The notes beneath the pieces are model-generated. The model ran no database searches, was not told the DNA's origin, and was given only the letters and a program-made list of their open reading frames with translations. 64,000 bases of DNA from Sphingomonas spermidinifaciens. GTDB taxonomy: Bacteria; Pseudomonadota; Alphaproteobacteria; Sphingomonadales; Sphingomonadaceae. Position 1 is the first letter of the stretch; each line of letters opens with the position of its first letter. The position numbers and the translations under genes were made by a program. Location of the stretch: the NCBI RefSeq assembly GCF_002351485.1, contig NZ_NWMW01000003.1, positions 297,430 through 361,429 on the forward strand. The letters are read 5' to 3'. Positions 51,159 through 59,756 of the stretch are shown piece after piece.

Positions 51159-51878
51159 ATGATCGATCATCACCTAGCCAAGTTGAGAGCCCGCTCCGTC
51201 CTGTCCCGCGAAGAGGAGGAAGCGATCCGATCGAGTGTTGCGCGGATCGAGGATTATCCTGCGGACCGGATCGTCGTGCCCTCGCACCGGTCGCTGGATC
51301 ACAGTACCCTCCTCCTCGACGGTATCATGTGCCGGTCGAAGGCGCTGTTGAACGGTGAACGGCAGATCACCGAGCTTCATGTCGCGGGCGACTTCGCCGA
51401 CCTGCACAGCTTCACGCTCAAATATCTCGATCACGAGGTGTTGACGTTGACGCGCTGCCGGGCGGCGATCGTGCCGCACGAGGCGCTCCGCGCGATCACC
51501 GAGCGATTTCCGGGCTTGGCGCGCATCTACTGGTTCGCCACCAACCTCGATGCCGCAATCCAGCGCGAATGGGCGGTTTCGCTTGGCCGGCGTCCCGCGC
51601 GCGCGCGGCTCGCGGCGCTGTTCTGCGAGCTTCAGGTGCGGCTGGAAATCGTGGGGCTGACGGAGGGGCCGTACTTCGACCTGCCGCTCACGCAGACCGA
51701 TCTCGCCGAGTGCATGGGCCTCACCAATGTACATGTGAACCGGACACTGCGTGACCTGAAACAGGAGGGCCTCCTCGCCTTCCGCAGCGGGCGCGCGCAT
51801 GTGATCGATCGCGACCGGCTGCGATCGGTGGCTGAGTTCGACCCGGCCTATCTCTATCTTGGCCGAGAGGCTCGGTAG
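51159..51878 (+). CDS. Crp/Fnr-family transcriptional regulator
   Basis: This 239-residue regulator has an N-terminal cyclic-nucleotide-binding fold (STLLLDGIMCRSKAL...ELHVAGDFADLHSF) and a C-terminal winged helix (LPLTQTDLAECMGLTNVHVNRTLRDLKQEGLLAF). The cAMP-contact Arg/Ser pair of CRP and the Cys cluster of FNR are absent, so the ligand is unknown or none. ATG 51159 has GGGG upstream; an in-frame extension to 51117 has no ribosome site. Its 171-base upstream region is AT-richer than average and contains no clear self-operator. Confidence 0.88.
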   Translation: MIDHHLAKLRARSVLSREEEEAIRSSVARIEDYPADRIVVPSHRSLDHSTLLLDGIMCRSKALLNGERQITELHVAGDFADLHSFTLKYLDHEVLTLTRCRAAIVPHEALRAITERFPGLARIYWFATNLDAAIQREWAVSLGRRPARARLAALFCELQVRLEIVGLTEGPYFDLPLTQTDLAECMGLTNVHVNRTLRDLKQEGLLAFRSGRAHVIDRDRLRSVAEFDPAYLYLGREAR

Positions 51879-51900
51879 CAGCATCAGCGCGGTTCCGCGC

Positions 51901-52929
51901 TTACGCGGCGACGATGAAGACCGCGCCTGCAATGTCGAGCCGACCGGGCTGGCGCGCGAGCGTGCCGTCGTCTTTGATCGAGAAGCGCGTCACGCCGCCC
52001 TGCTCCTCATGCGCGACAAGCATCTCGCGCGCTGCCTCGTCGAGGTGAAAGAAGCGCGGGGACGCACCGCCGCTCGGCACGTGCTGAAGCGGCGACAGCC
52101 GAGCGCCCTCGATCGCAAAGACCCCGATGCTGTCATGCCCGCGATTGGTGACGTACAGCCGATCGCCCGCGGCGTTGATCCCGAGATGTCCGCCCAGGCT
52201 TTCGCCCGAGGTACCGGGCGGCAGTGTCGAAAGCCGTTGCCGCTCCCCAAACGTCGCCCCCTCGATGCTTAGAACCGTCACGGTGCTGGCAAGTTCGCTA
52301 ATCAAATAGGCAATGGCGCTGCGCGGATGAAAGACGAGGTGCCGCAGCCCGCTGCCACCCGGGGCGGTAAAGGCGACGCTCGGCCTGCCGAGGTCTGCGG
52401 GGTCCAGCGCGATGATCCGGTCGGTCCCGAGATCGACGACAAAGAGCCGACCGTCGGGACCGAAGCACACGCAATGGATGTGCGGCGCCTCCTGTCGGTG
52501 TGGGTCCGGCCCGTGGCCTGAAGCCCGCCAGAGCACCGGCTCGCCGCGCGGCAGTCCGGTCTGCGGGTCGAGCGTGAAAAGAGCGACGCTCCCGCTGGCG
52601 TAATGCGCGACCGCGAGCCGACGTTCGTTGGCGTCGAGCGCCATGTAGCAAGGTGCCTCGCCGCCTGCCGCGACCCGCGCGCACAGCGCTAGTTGCGCAT
52701 CGCGTCGGAACACGCCAATCGCCCCACCTTGTTCATCAACGAGGTAGAGCAGCGTACGCCGCCGCGACCTCACGCCGAACGAAACATTCTGCACGGCCGG
52801 GATCGGCGCGCCCATTTCGTACCCGCTGGCGCGTATAAGCGGCGTGAGCCCCGCCCCGCCGCGCGTGGCATAGGTTCCGACCCAGAATGCCGGCATCGGT
52901 CGTCCGATGCGTTGCGCTGCCGGCGTCAT
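51901..52929 (-). CDS. Lactonase family (6-phosphogluconolactonase-type beta-propeller) protein
   Basis: This 342-residue protein has the seven-bladed propeller pattern of the Lactonase_7 family: WVGTYA near the start, VDEQGGAIGVFRRD, APHIHCVCFGPDGRLFVVDLGTDRI, GPRHL-like GSGLRHLVFHP and a final SPRFFHLDEAAREMLVAHE. Members hydrolyse 6-phosphogluconolactone or other lactones. No signal peptide is seen. ATG 52929 has GGAGGTG upstream. It is 25 bases downstream of the NDH-2 gene and probably in the same transcript. Confidence 0.82.
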   Translation of the reverse strand: MTPAAQRIGRPMPAFWVGTYATRGGAGLTPLIRASGYEMGAPIPAVQNVSFGVRSRRRTLLYLVDEQGGAIGVFRRDAQLALCARVAAGGEAPCYMALDANERRLAVAHYASGSVALFTLDPQTGLPRGEPVLWRASGHGPDPHRQEAPHIHCVCFGPDGRLFVVDLGTDRIIALDPADLGRPSVAFTAPGGSGLRHLVFHPRSAIAYLISELASTVTVLSIEGATFGERQRLSTLPPGTSGESLGGHLGINAAGDRLYVTNRGHDSIGVFAIEGARLSPLQHVPSGGASPRFFHLDEAAREMLVAHEEQGGVTRFSIKDDGTLARQPGRLDIAGAVFIVAA

Positions 52930-52954
52930 GCAGGGCGCACCTCCGCCCGGTCGA

Positions 52955-54361
52955 TCATCGCCATGACGCCTCGGCCGACCGCGTGGAAGATCCGGCGGAG
53001 TCACCCGCCGCTGCCGCCGCATCGACCGTGGGCCGCGCCGCCAAGGCGCCTCCCAATGGCGTTGTCGAGGGGTGGGTAATCAATCGGGCGCGGCGGCCGA
53101 ACGTCACATAGTCCCATAGCCAGTTGAACGTCACCGCGATCCGGCTCCGCGCGCCGATCAGGAAATAGACATGGACCAATCCCCAGAACAGCCAGCCGAT
53201 CAGGCCGGTCAGCTTGATCCGCCCGAGATCGACAACGGCGGCCTTGCGCCCGATGGTCGCAAGATTGCCCTCGTGGCGATAGACGAAGCGTGTCTGTGTG
53301 ACGCGGCCGCCGATCCGCGCGGCGATCAACTCGCCGGCGAACCGGCCCATCTGCTTTGCGGCTGGAGCGATGCCGGGAACGGGACGACCGTCTGCCCCAA
53401 GAACCGCTGCGGTGTCGCCGATAACGAAGATGTCGGGATGGTCCGGCAGGGTGAGGTCGGCATTGACGCGCACGCGGCCGGCGCGATCGTGCTCCGCCTT
53501 CAGCCAGTCGGCCGCCGCAGAGGCTGCGACCCCCGCCGCCCAGACGATCGCGCCGGCCACGATCGTCGCGTCGCCAACCTTCACCACGCCGTCTTCGATC
53601 GCGGTTACCCGTGCTCCTGTCCGCACCTCGACGCCGCGCTTCTCCAGCGCGCGGCGCGTATAGTCGCCAAGCTCTTCCGGGAAGGCAGCCAGCAGTCTCG
53701 GCGCCGCTTCGATGAGGATAATCCGTGCCGCCGCGGGGTCGATGTTTCGGAAATCGCGCGCAAGCGCATGTTGCGCCATGTCCGCGATCGCCCCGGCCAT
53801 CTCGACGCCGGTCGGACCGCCGCCGATGACGACGAAGGTAGACAGAGCACATTTCTCGTCGGCATCAGTCGTGATCTCCGCGTGCTCGAAGGCGAGGAGG
53901 ATCCTGCGCCTGATTTCGATGGCATCTTCGATCCGCTTGAGCCCAGGGGCATGGCGCGCCCATTCGTCCCGACCGAAATAAGCATGGGTTGCGCCTGTCG
54001 CGACGACGAGATGATCGTAGGGGAAGATGCCACCGTCGGTCTGCACGACCGATTGCGCGGTATCGATCCCCGTCACCTCGGCCGTCAGGACGGTCGCGTT
54101 GCGCTGGCTGGCGAGCAGCGAGCGGATCGGCCACGCAACGTCCGCCGGGTTCAACGTGGCGGACGCGACCTGATACAGCAACGGCTGAAAACAATGGTGG
54201 TTCTGTCGATCGATCAGCGTGATCGACGCCCGCGTGCGGGTGAGCGCACGCGCTGCCGCCAGTCCGCCAAAGCCACCCCCGATGATGACGATACGCGGCG
54301 GCTGTCCGTCTTCGAGTGACGCAGCGCGTCCGGCGCGCTTGTCCTCATCCGACGGCGGCAT
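52955..54361 (-). CDS. Type II NADH dehydrogenase-like FAD oxidoreductase
   Basis: This 468-residue enzyme has two dinucleotide-binding folds, IVIIGGGFGGLAAARAL (FAD) near residue 23 and FVVIGGGPTGVEMAGAIADMA (NADH) near 175. It also has the quinone-site region GIAPAAKQMGRFAGEL and a C-terminal hydrophobic/amphipathic part with LIGWLFWGLVHVYFLIG that anchors NDH-2 to the membrane. It should pass electrons from NADH to quinone without pumping protons. It follows the alpha/beta hydrolase gene with a 2-base gap. Confidence 0.9.
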   Translation of the reverse strand: MPPSDEDKRAGRAASLEDGQPPRIVIIGGGFGGLAAARALTRTRASITLIDRQNHHCFQPLLYQVASATLNPADVAWPIRSLLASQRNATVLTAEVTGIDTAQSVVQTDGGIFPYDHLVVATGATHAYFGRDEWARHAPGLKRIEDAIEIRRRILLAFEHAEITTDADEKCALSTFVVIGGGPTGVEMAGAIADMAQHALARDFRNIDPAAARIILIEAAPRLLAAFPEELGDYTRRALEKRGVEVRTGARVTAIEDGVVKVGDATIVAGAIVWAAGVAASAAADWLKAEHDRAGRVRVNADLTLPDHPDIFVIGDTAAVLGADGRPVPGIAPAAKQMGRFAGELIAARIGGRVTQTRFVYRHEGNLATIGRKAAVVDLGRIKLTGLIGWLFWGLVHVYFLIGARSRIAVTFNWLWDYVTFGRRARLITHPSTTPLGGALAARPTVDAAAAAGDSAGSSTRSAEASWR

Positions 54362-54363
54362 GC

Positions 54364-55353
54364 TCAAACACTGCCCTCCGCAATGCACCGCGCGACCGCC
54401 TGCGTGTGAACATGATGCAACATATGCCCGGCGCCTGCGAGTTCGCCCCCCGCCGCGGCCGGAAGCGAGGCGTGGAAGCGCCGCGACTGGCCATGCTGAT
54501 CGACCAGCTTGTCGCCCTCACCCCACAGAACAGCGATCGGCAGCGCCAGTTCGGCATATCGTTTTGCCAGTCGGGCAGCGGCGATCGGCATCTGGCCGCT
54601 GTCCGCGCCGGTCGCGCGCAGCTGGCTCGGTCGCATCATCAAGCCGAAAGGCATGTTGTCGCGAAATGCCTGCGGTACCTTGGCCGGCGAAAAGATGGCC
54701 TTGTTGCCGAGCGGTCCAAATAGGCGCGCCTGGATCGGTGCCCAGCTGCTGGCGATCATGTCGCCGACGATCGGCATCCCCGTAAGCCCCGTCGGGATCA
54801 TGTCTGCTCGAGGTGTCGGATAGTAATAGCCTGATGCGAGGACCAGGCGAGAAACAGCGTCCGGGTGGTCGAGCGCCCAGGCGAGCGCGACCAGCGTGCC
54901 CCAGCTGTGACCGAACACGACCGGCCGCTCGATTCCCAGCGCAGCGAGCGCGCGAACGAGCAACCGCGCCTGCCGCTCGGGCGTCCAGAGCTGCCCCCTC
55001 GGCCGATCGCTGTACCCGTATCCGGGCCGGTCAAAGACGATGACGCGGTTTGTCCGCTTGAGCGCATCGACGAGCCCGCTGGTGATGAAGTCCTGAACCA
55101 GCGAGCCGCTGCCGTGAAGAAGGACGACCGGCGGCCCCGTTCCGCCGTCGAGTGCGTGGACACGAACGCCGTCGATGTCGATCAGTCGTCCGATCGGCGG
55201 ATGACGACGCTCGGCTCGCCGGGCCGCCAGGTGATTGAATACGCTGGTGGCGGCTAGCGCGCCGAGAGCTGTCGCCGCCGCGATGCCGTAACCATTGCCG
55301 GGCGGCGACGCCCCGTCCCGCCGATCTCTAGCCTGCCGATCATCGTCCGTCAT
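54364..55353 (-). CDS. Membrane-anchored alpha/beta hydrolase
   Basis: This 329-residue protein has an N-terminal hydrophobic segment (about residues 22-40) and an alpha/beta hydrolase domain: oxyanion motif VVLLHGSGSL, DRPGYGYSDRP, the nucleophile elbow GHSWG (Ser near residue 145), Asp in LWGEGDKLVD and the catalytic His in GAGHMLHH. Haloalkane dehalogenase-, epoxide hydrolase- and esterase-like proteins share this pattern, so the substrate is open. AAGAGGAG precedes the ATG. It heads the hydrolase/NDH-2/lactonase unit. Confidence 0.88.
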   Translation of the reverse strand: MTDDDRQARDRRDGASPPGNGYGIAAATALGALAATSVFNHLAARRAERRHPPIGRLIDIDGVRVHALDGGTGPPVVLLHGSGSLVQDFITSGLVDALKRTNRVIVFDRPGYGYSDRPRGQLWTPERQARLLVRALAALGIERPVVFGHSWGTLVALAWALDHPDAVSRLVLASGYYYPTPRADMIPTGLTGMPIVGDMIASSWAPIQARLFGPLGNKAIFSPAKVPQAFRDNMPFGLMMRPSQLRATGADSGQMPIAAARLAKRYAELALPIAVLWGEGDKLVDQHGQSRRFHASLPAAAGGELAGAGHMLHHVHTQAVARCIAEGSV

Positions 55354-55584
55354 CGTCTCGCTCCTCTTGAGGGCGTCAACGCACGGCCGGCGGGTCGGCA
55401 GCCCGGGAATCGTCCTGATTGATGTTGGGCTTTCTGTTGCGAGCTTCCTTGGGCGGCCTCGAAGACGCTTCAGTGCCGGTCGGGGAGAGGTCGGCAGGGA
55501 TGCTCCGGCTCGAACCTACCTGCCGACCGCCTGCGCGCACGCGGCTCGGGACGAATGACGCCGCTCGCGGCGGTGTACTCTTGG

Positions 55585-57249
55585 TCAGCCGATCCGAGGC
55601 AGCGTCTCGAACTGGTGATAGGGGGGCGGGCTGGACAGCGTCCATTCGAGCGTCGTCGCCCCCTCCCCCCACGGATTGTCGGGTGCGCGGGCACCGCGCA
55701 GCAGCGACCAGGCAATGTTGACGAAGAACACCGCCAGCCCCGCAACCGCCACCAGATAGCCGATGCTGGCGATGTGATTGTAGCCGGCAAAGGCGTCGGG
55801 ATAGTCGACGATCCGCCGCGGCATCCCCTGCAGCCCCAGAAAATGCATCGGGAAAAAGACGAGGTTCACGCCGACGAAGAAGATCCAGAAATGGAGCTTC
55901 CCCAACCATTCTGAATACATGCGGCCCGACATTTTGGGGAACCAGTAATAGAAGCCGGCGAAGATACCAAAGACCGCGCCCAGCGACAGCACGTAGTGAA
56001 AATGGGCGACGACATAATAGGTGTCGTGCATATAGATATCGACGCCCCCGTTCGCGAGGACGACGCCGGTCACGCCGCCCAGCGTGAACAGGAAGATGAA
56101 GCCGCACGCCCACAGCATCGGCGTCTTGAACTCGATCGTGCCGCCCCACATCGTCGCGATCCAGCTGAACACCTTGATACCCGTCGGCACCGCAATGATC
56201 ATCGTCGCCGCGGTGAAGTACATCGAGGTGTTCACACTGAGGCCGGTCGCGAACATGTGATGCGCCCACACGACGAAGCCGACAACGCCGATCGCCACCA
56301 TCGCGTAGGCCATGCCGAGATAGCCGAACACCGGCTTGCGGCTGAACGTCGCCACCACCTGACTGACCATGCCGAAGCCGGGCAGGATCATGATGTAGAC
56401 CTCCGGATGGCCGAAGAACCAGAACAGGTGCTGGTAAAGCACCGGATCGCCGCCGCCCGCCGGATCGAAGAAGGTGGTGCCGAAATTGCGGTCCGTCAGC
56501 AGCATCGTGATCGCCGCCGCCAGCACCGGCAGCGACAGGACAAGCAGGAACGATGTCACCAGCATCGCCCAAACGAACAGCGGCATCTTGTGCAGCGTCA
56601 TGCCGGGCGCGCGCATGTTGAGGATCGTCGTGATGAAGTTGATGGCCCCCAGGATCGAACTCGCCCCCGCGAGATGGAGCGCGAGGATCGCCATGTCGAT
56701 CGCCGCGCCGGGCGAGCCATAGGTGGAGAGCGGCGGATACATCGTCCAGCCGACTGCGGTGCTGGCGTTCATGTGCCCCGGCACGAAGAGCGCGGCGATC
56801 ATGAGGACGAAGGCGACCGCCAGCAGCCAGAAGCTGACATTGTTCATGCGGGGAAACGCCATGTCGGGCGCACCGATCATGATCGGCACGAACCAGTTGC
56901 CGAACCCGCCGATCATCGCCGGCATGACGGTGAAGAAGATCATCACCAGTCCGTGGACGGTGACGACGACATTGTAGAGCTGATGCGCGCTGCCCGCCGG
57001 GTCGCCGCCGGTCACGTCGGCATAGAGGTGGAGATACTGGATGCCCGGCTGCGCCAGCTCGGCGCGGATGATGCCCGAGAACAACCCGCCCACCGTCCCC
57101 GCGATCACCGCGAAGATCAGGTAGAGCGTGCCGATATCCTTGTGGTTGGTCGACATGAACCAGCGCGCGAAGAAGCGCGGGCGGTGATCGGCCTCATGAT
57201 CGTCGTTGGCGTCGGTGAAGGCGCTCACATGCGCGGCGGCGTCGGTCAT
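55585..57249 (-). CDS. ctaD: Cytochrome c oxidase subunit I (orphan aa3-type)
   Basis: This 554-residue, 12-helix subunit I carries all haem a, haem a3 and CuB ligands: [29 protein letters not shown] (CuB His and cross-linked Tyr), [10 protein letters not shown] and [18 protein letters not shown]. The D-channel entry [16 protein letters not shown] is also present, so it looks catalytically intact. Subunits II and III and assembly genes are not adjacent, so this is a separate or accessory copy. AGGAGC precedes ATG 57249. An unassigned 231-base gap follows it. Confidence 0.95.
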   Translation of the reverse strand: MTDAAAHVSAFTDANDDHEADHRPRFFARWFMSTNHKDIGTLYLIFAVIAGTVGGLFSGIIRAELAQPGIQYLHLYADVTGGDPAGSAHQLYNVVVTVHGLVMIFFTVMPAMIGGFGNWFVPIMIGAPDMAFPRMNNVSFWLLAVAFVLMIAALFVPGHMNASTAVGWTMYPPLSTYGSPGAAIDMAILALHLAGASSILGAINFITTILNMRAPGMTLHKMPLFVWAMLVTSFLLVLSLPVLAAAITMLLTDRNFGTTFFDPAGGGDPVLYQHLFWFFGHPEVYIMILPGFGMVSQVVATFSRKPVFGYLGMAYAMVAIGVVGFVVWAHHMFATGLSVNTSMYFTAATMIIAVPTGIKVFSWIATMWGGTIEFKTPMLWACGFIFLFTLGGVTGVVLANGGVDIYMHDTYYVVAHFHYVLSLGAVFGIFAGFYYWFPKMSGRMYSEWLGKLHFWIFFVGVNLVFFPMHFLGLQGMPRRIVDYPDAFAGYNHIASIGYLVAVAGLAVFFVNIAWSLLRGARAPDNPWGEGATTLEWTLSSPPPYHQFETLPRIG

Positions 57250-57340
57250 GCCTCGGCTCCTGAAGGGGTGGTCCAATGCTGACCCCATCGCCCCCGCCCC
57301 CGCGCCTAAGCAGGTTGGCAACCCATCAAAGATCAATCAC

Positions 57341-58120
57341 TTAAGGTTCGCGCGACGGCGCATTCTCGGTCTCGCCGACCGATTGCTCGCCCAACTGGCC
57401 GGTGCCGTGATAGGCCTGCTCGGTCTGGCCGCCATGGCCAAGCCAGTGGTCCGGGCCGTTGCCGCTCTCCTCCTTGCCGGTGTGCGGGTTGTCATAGGCG
57501 CCGCCCTGCGACTCGCCGGGCTGATCGTCGCCGCGCCGACTGGTCACTTCGCCGTTCTCGTCGGCGGGGTTCGGCCGGGTGCCGGTGCCATCGGCCTGCA
57601 TCTTCTGCTTGTCGGTCATGCGTGGGGGCTCCTCATGCTCAAGTGCGGAAAAGGCGGGCGGGTCGCTCGCCGGAAAGGATTCGTCGCCGGCCTGATCGAC
57701 GCGGTCCCAGCGATTGCCATCATCGTCGCGCATGAAGGCGGGACCGGCATTCCGGGTCGGCGGCGACGGCGGCACGGGCTGGCGCTCGGGCTCGGGCTCG
57801 GGGGCGGGTCGCCGCAGCATCCAGGCGAAGGCGACCGCGGCCGCCGCGAGAGCGATCAGATAGACGCCGCTCCCCCGGGCGTCCGCCCGCCGAGGTCGCG
57901 GCGGCGCCTTCTCTTCGGGCGCCATTGCCTCCGCAAAGGCGATGCCCGAATGCTCCTCGACGACGACATCGCGCTCGCCCGTATCCACTGTTCTGCGCTG
58001 CCCGGGCCTCGCCACGCCCGGATCGACGGTGCGCTCGCCGCGCATCCCCTCGGTACCCTGCGCCTGCTTGTCGCGATTGCTGCCCGCCTCTGGCGGCATG
58101 CCGGTCCGTCGGTCGCCCAT
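57341..58120 (-). CDS. Pro/Glu-rich single-pass membrane protein of unknown function
   Basis: This 259-residue protein has a charged N-terminal part (1-85), one membrane helix (GVYLIALAAAAVAFAWML, near 86-105), a proline-rich stretch and a hydrophilic low-complexity C-terminal half with many Gly, Asp and Glu residues. An internal MTDKQKMQADGTG begins a segment that looks like the start of an independent small hydrophilic stress protein, so two genes may have fused or an internal start may be used. AGGAGC lies before ATG 58120. A near-consensus EcfG promoter is upstream. No family recognised. Confidence 0.6.
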   Translation of the reverse strand: MGDRRTGMPPEAGSNRDKQAQGTEGMRGERTVDPGVARPGQRRTVDTGERDVVVEEHSGIAFAEAMAPEEKAPPRPRRADARGSGVYLIALAAAAVAFAWMLRRPAPEPEPERQPVPPSPPTRNAGPAFMRDDDGNRWDRVDQAGDESFPASDPPAFSALEHEEPPRMTDKQKMQADGTGTRPNPADENGEVTSRRGDDQPGESQGGAYDNPHTGKEESGNGPDHWLGHGGQTEQAYHGTGQLGEQSVGETENAPSREP

Positions 58121-58148
58121 GATCGATGCTCCTGAAGCCTGGACAGAC

Positions 58149-58173
58149 AACCCGGTGCACAAGCAGATGTTCG
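58149..58173 (-). promoter_or_regulatory. Possible EcfG-type promoter of the 57341-58120 gene
   Basis: On the minus strand CGAAC, 17 bases, GTT: one base off the GGAAC consensus, 29 bases upstream of the start codon. Spacing is right; the first-base mismatch lowers confidence. Confidence 0.35.
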
Positions 58174-58243
58174 ACGACCGGACGCCTTTATTTGAATGAC
58201 TTAAGTGAGGATTTCGCAAATGGTCGGCGTCGCGCCGCGCCTC

Positions 58244-59227
58244 TCATCCATTTGCGTCGGCTAGCGTCAGTGTGCGCTCGATCGTCAGCCCGACCGCAGC
58301 GATGCGATCGAGCGCTGCGTAGTCGGGACTGACGAGTTCGTCGCCATAGATGTCCGGATCGAGCAGGCGATAGTCGAGCGAATAGCCGACCGCCGGCAGC
58401 TCTCCGCGCAGGGCATCGTGGACGACGTCGCGCCCCCCGACGATCGACACGCCCGTATGCATCACCAGCCGGCCGCCAGGAGCCAGCAGCGGCAGCGCCG
58501 CCAGCGCCCAGTCGACGCTCAGCCGACCGCCATAGAGATCGCCGCCGTCGCGATAGGCACGCCGCGCAGCGTCGATCATGAAGGGCGGATGCATGACGAT
58601 GAGGTCGAACGGCCCCTCGAGGTCGTCGGGACGCTCGACCCGCAGCGCGACATGCTCGACCCCGGCATGGTCGGCATTGACCGAGGCTAGCGCCAGCGCC
58701 CTGGGGTTAAGGTCGGCCAGTGTGAGGTGCGCGGTGCCGTGATGGACCGCCGCGGTGATCCCGCCGACGCCGGCACCCGCGCCATAGTCGAGGATACGCG
58801 CGGCCCGCGGCAGATCGGCCATGCTGCGCAGGATATAGTCGGCGAAGCGGTGGCTGTCGGGTCCCAGAAACACCGCATCCTGCGCCTCGGTCGGATAGGC
58901 CGAGTGGACGAACAGATTGTCGAACACGCGCGACACGCGCACCGCCGATCGGACACGCCCGTCGCCCAGCTGTTCAAGCAGGCCCGCGCGATCGAGGAAG
59001 GCGGCGATCCGCCCCGCGGCCGATCCACTGACGGGCAGGCTCCAGCCGAGCAGATCCTCGACGCCCTCGTCGACCTTCCGGCTTGCGCGTCCCATTACCC
59101 TGGCCTGGGTGGCGGGTGTCGGCGCGAGGAAGTCATAGCCCGTCGCGTCCAGATGGGCGAGCAGGTCGAGCAGCGCGGCGTGCCTGGCGCTCGGCGACAG
59201 GACGGCAAATAGCGATTGGGTTTGCAT
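58244..59227 (-). CDS. Class I SAM-dependent methyltransferase (small-domain, rRNA-type)
   Basis: This 327-residue protein has an N-terminal helical part (about 1-135) and a Rossmann methyltransferase domain with RILDYGAGAGVGGITAA (SAM motif I, near 145) and a MHPPF motif in place of the N/D-PP-Y of N-methyltransferases. The His in place of Asn/Asp is unusual and may mean a different target atom. It resembles RlmG/RsmC-like MTS-domain proteins. Target not identifiable. It lies apart from ribosomal genes. Confidence 0.78.
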   Translation of the reverse strand: MQTQSLFAVLSPSARHAALLDLLAHLDATGYDFLAPTPATQARVMGRASRKVDEGVEDLLGWSLPVSGSAAGRIAAFLDRAGLLEQLGDGRVRSAVRVSRVFDNLFVHSAYPTEAQDAVFLGPDSHRFADYILRSMADLPRAARILDYGAGAGVGGITAAVHHGTAHLTLADLNPRALALASVNADHAGVEHVALRVERPDDLEGPFDLIVMHPPFMIDAARRAYRDGGDLYGGRLSVDWALAALPLLAPGGRLVMHTGVSIVGGRDVVHDALRGELPAVGYSLDYRLLDPDIYGDELVSPDYAALDRIAAVGLTIERTLTLADANG

Positions 59228-59251
59228 AAGCCTCGTTCCGGGTTCGAGCGT

Positions 59252-59755
59252 TCAGACGCGGCGTCGCCGGATTGCCGCCGCGATCACGGCGGCCGCGGCG
59301 CCCGCCACCGCAATCTTCCGAAAAAGACCGCCGCGATTGTGCGCCCACTCGGCGCGGGCGCCCATTTCGGCGGGAATGTTCGGGATGCGGGCCTTCGCCA
59401 GGTCGTCTGCAACGCCCTCGATGACATTCACGCGGTCGGCGCCCATTAGGAGCAACCAGTGCAGCCAGCTGGACTCGCTCCAGCGGAACGCGGCACGCCG
59501 GACGACACCGCTCAGGCCGCGCGGCGGCACCGCGGTGCCGAAGACGGCCGGGCGGCGGGCATATTCGATCGACTGGAGGATCTTGACCTCGGTGCGTTGC
59601 AACGCCGGTCGCGGCCAGTGCGGGCCGGGGTCGCCGGCGCGGTCGCGCATCGGCCAGGTGGGATCGTTGTCGGGCTCGGCATCGACTCCCCAGCCGAGCA
59701 CCTCGGCCGGGACGATGCGGTTCGGGGCGGCGGGACGGCGAGCGGGAACGGCCAT
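59252..59755 (-). CDS. Protein of unknown function downstream of the alcohol dehydrogenase
   Basis: This 167-residue protein is mostly hydrophilic at the N-terminus (PDNDPTWPMRDRAGDPGPHWPRP) and has a middle region with WSESSWLHWLLLMGADRVNVIEG. It ends with a hydrophobic helix followed by arginines (IAVAGAAAAVIAAAIRRRRV), a tail-anchor pattern. Its ATG is one base after the stop codon of the zinc alcohol dehydrogenase, so the two are coupled. No family is recognised. Confidence 0.65.
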   Translation of the reverse strand: MAVPARRPAAPNRIVPAEVLGWGVDAEPDNDPTWPMRDRAGDPGPHWPRPALQRTEVKILQSIEYARRPAVFGTAVPPRGLSGVVRRAAFRWSESSWLHWLLLMGADRVNVIEGVADDLAKARIPNIPAEMGARAEWAHNRGGLFRKIAVAGAAAAVIAAAIRRRRV

Positions 59756-59756
59756 G

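Noticed and set aside
55354..55584. Small gene between the hydrolase and ctaD
   Set aside because: Only short Arg/Pro-rich frames without ribosome sites were found.
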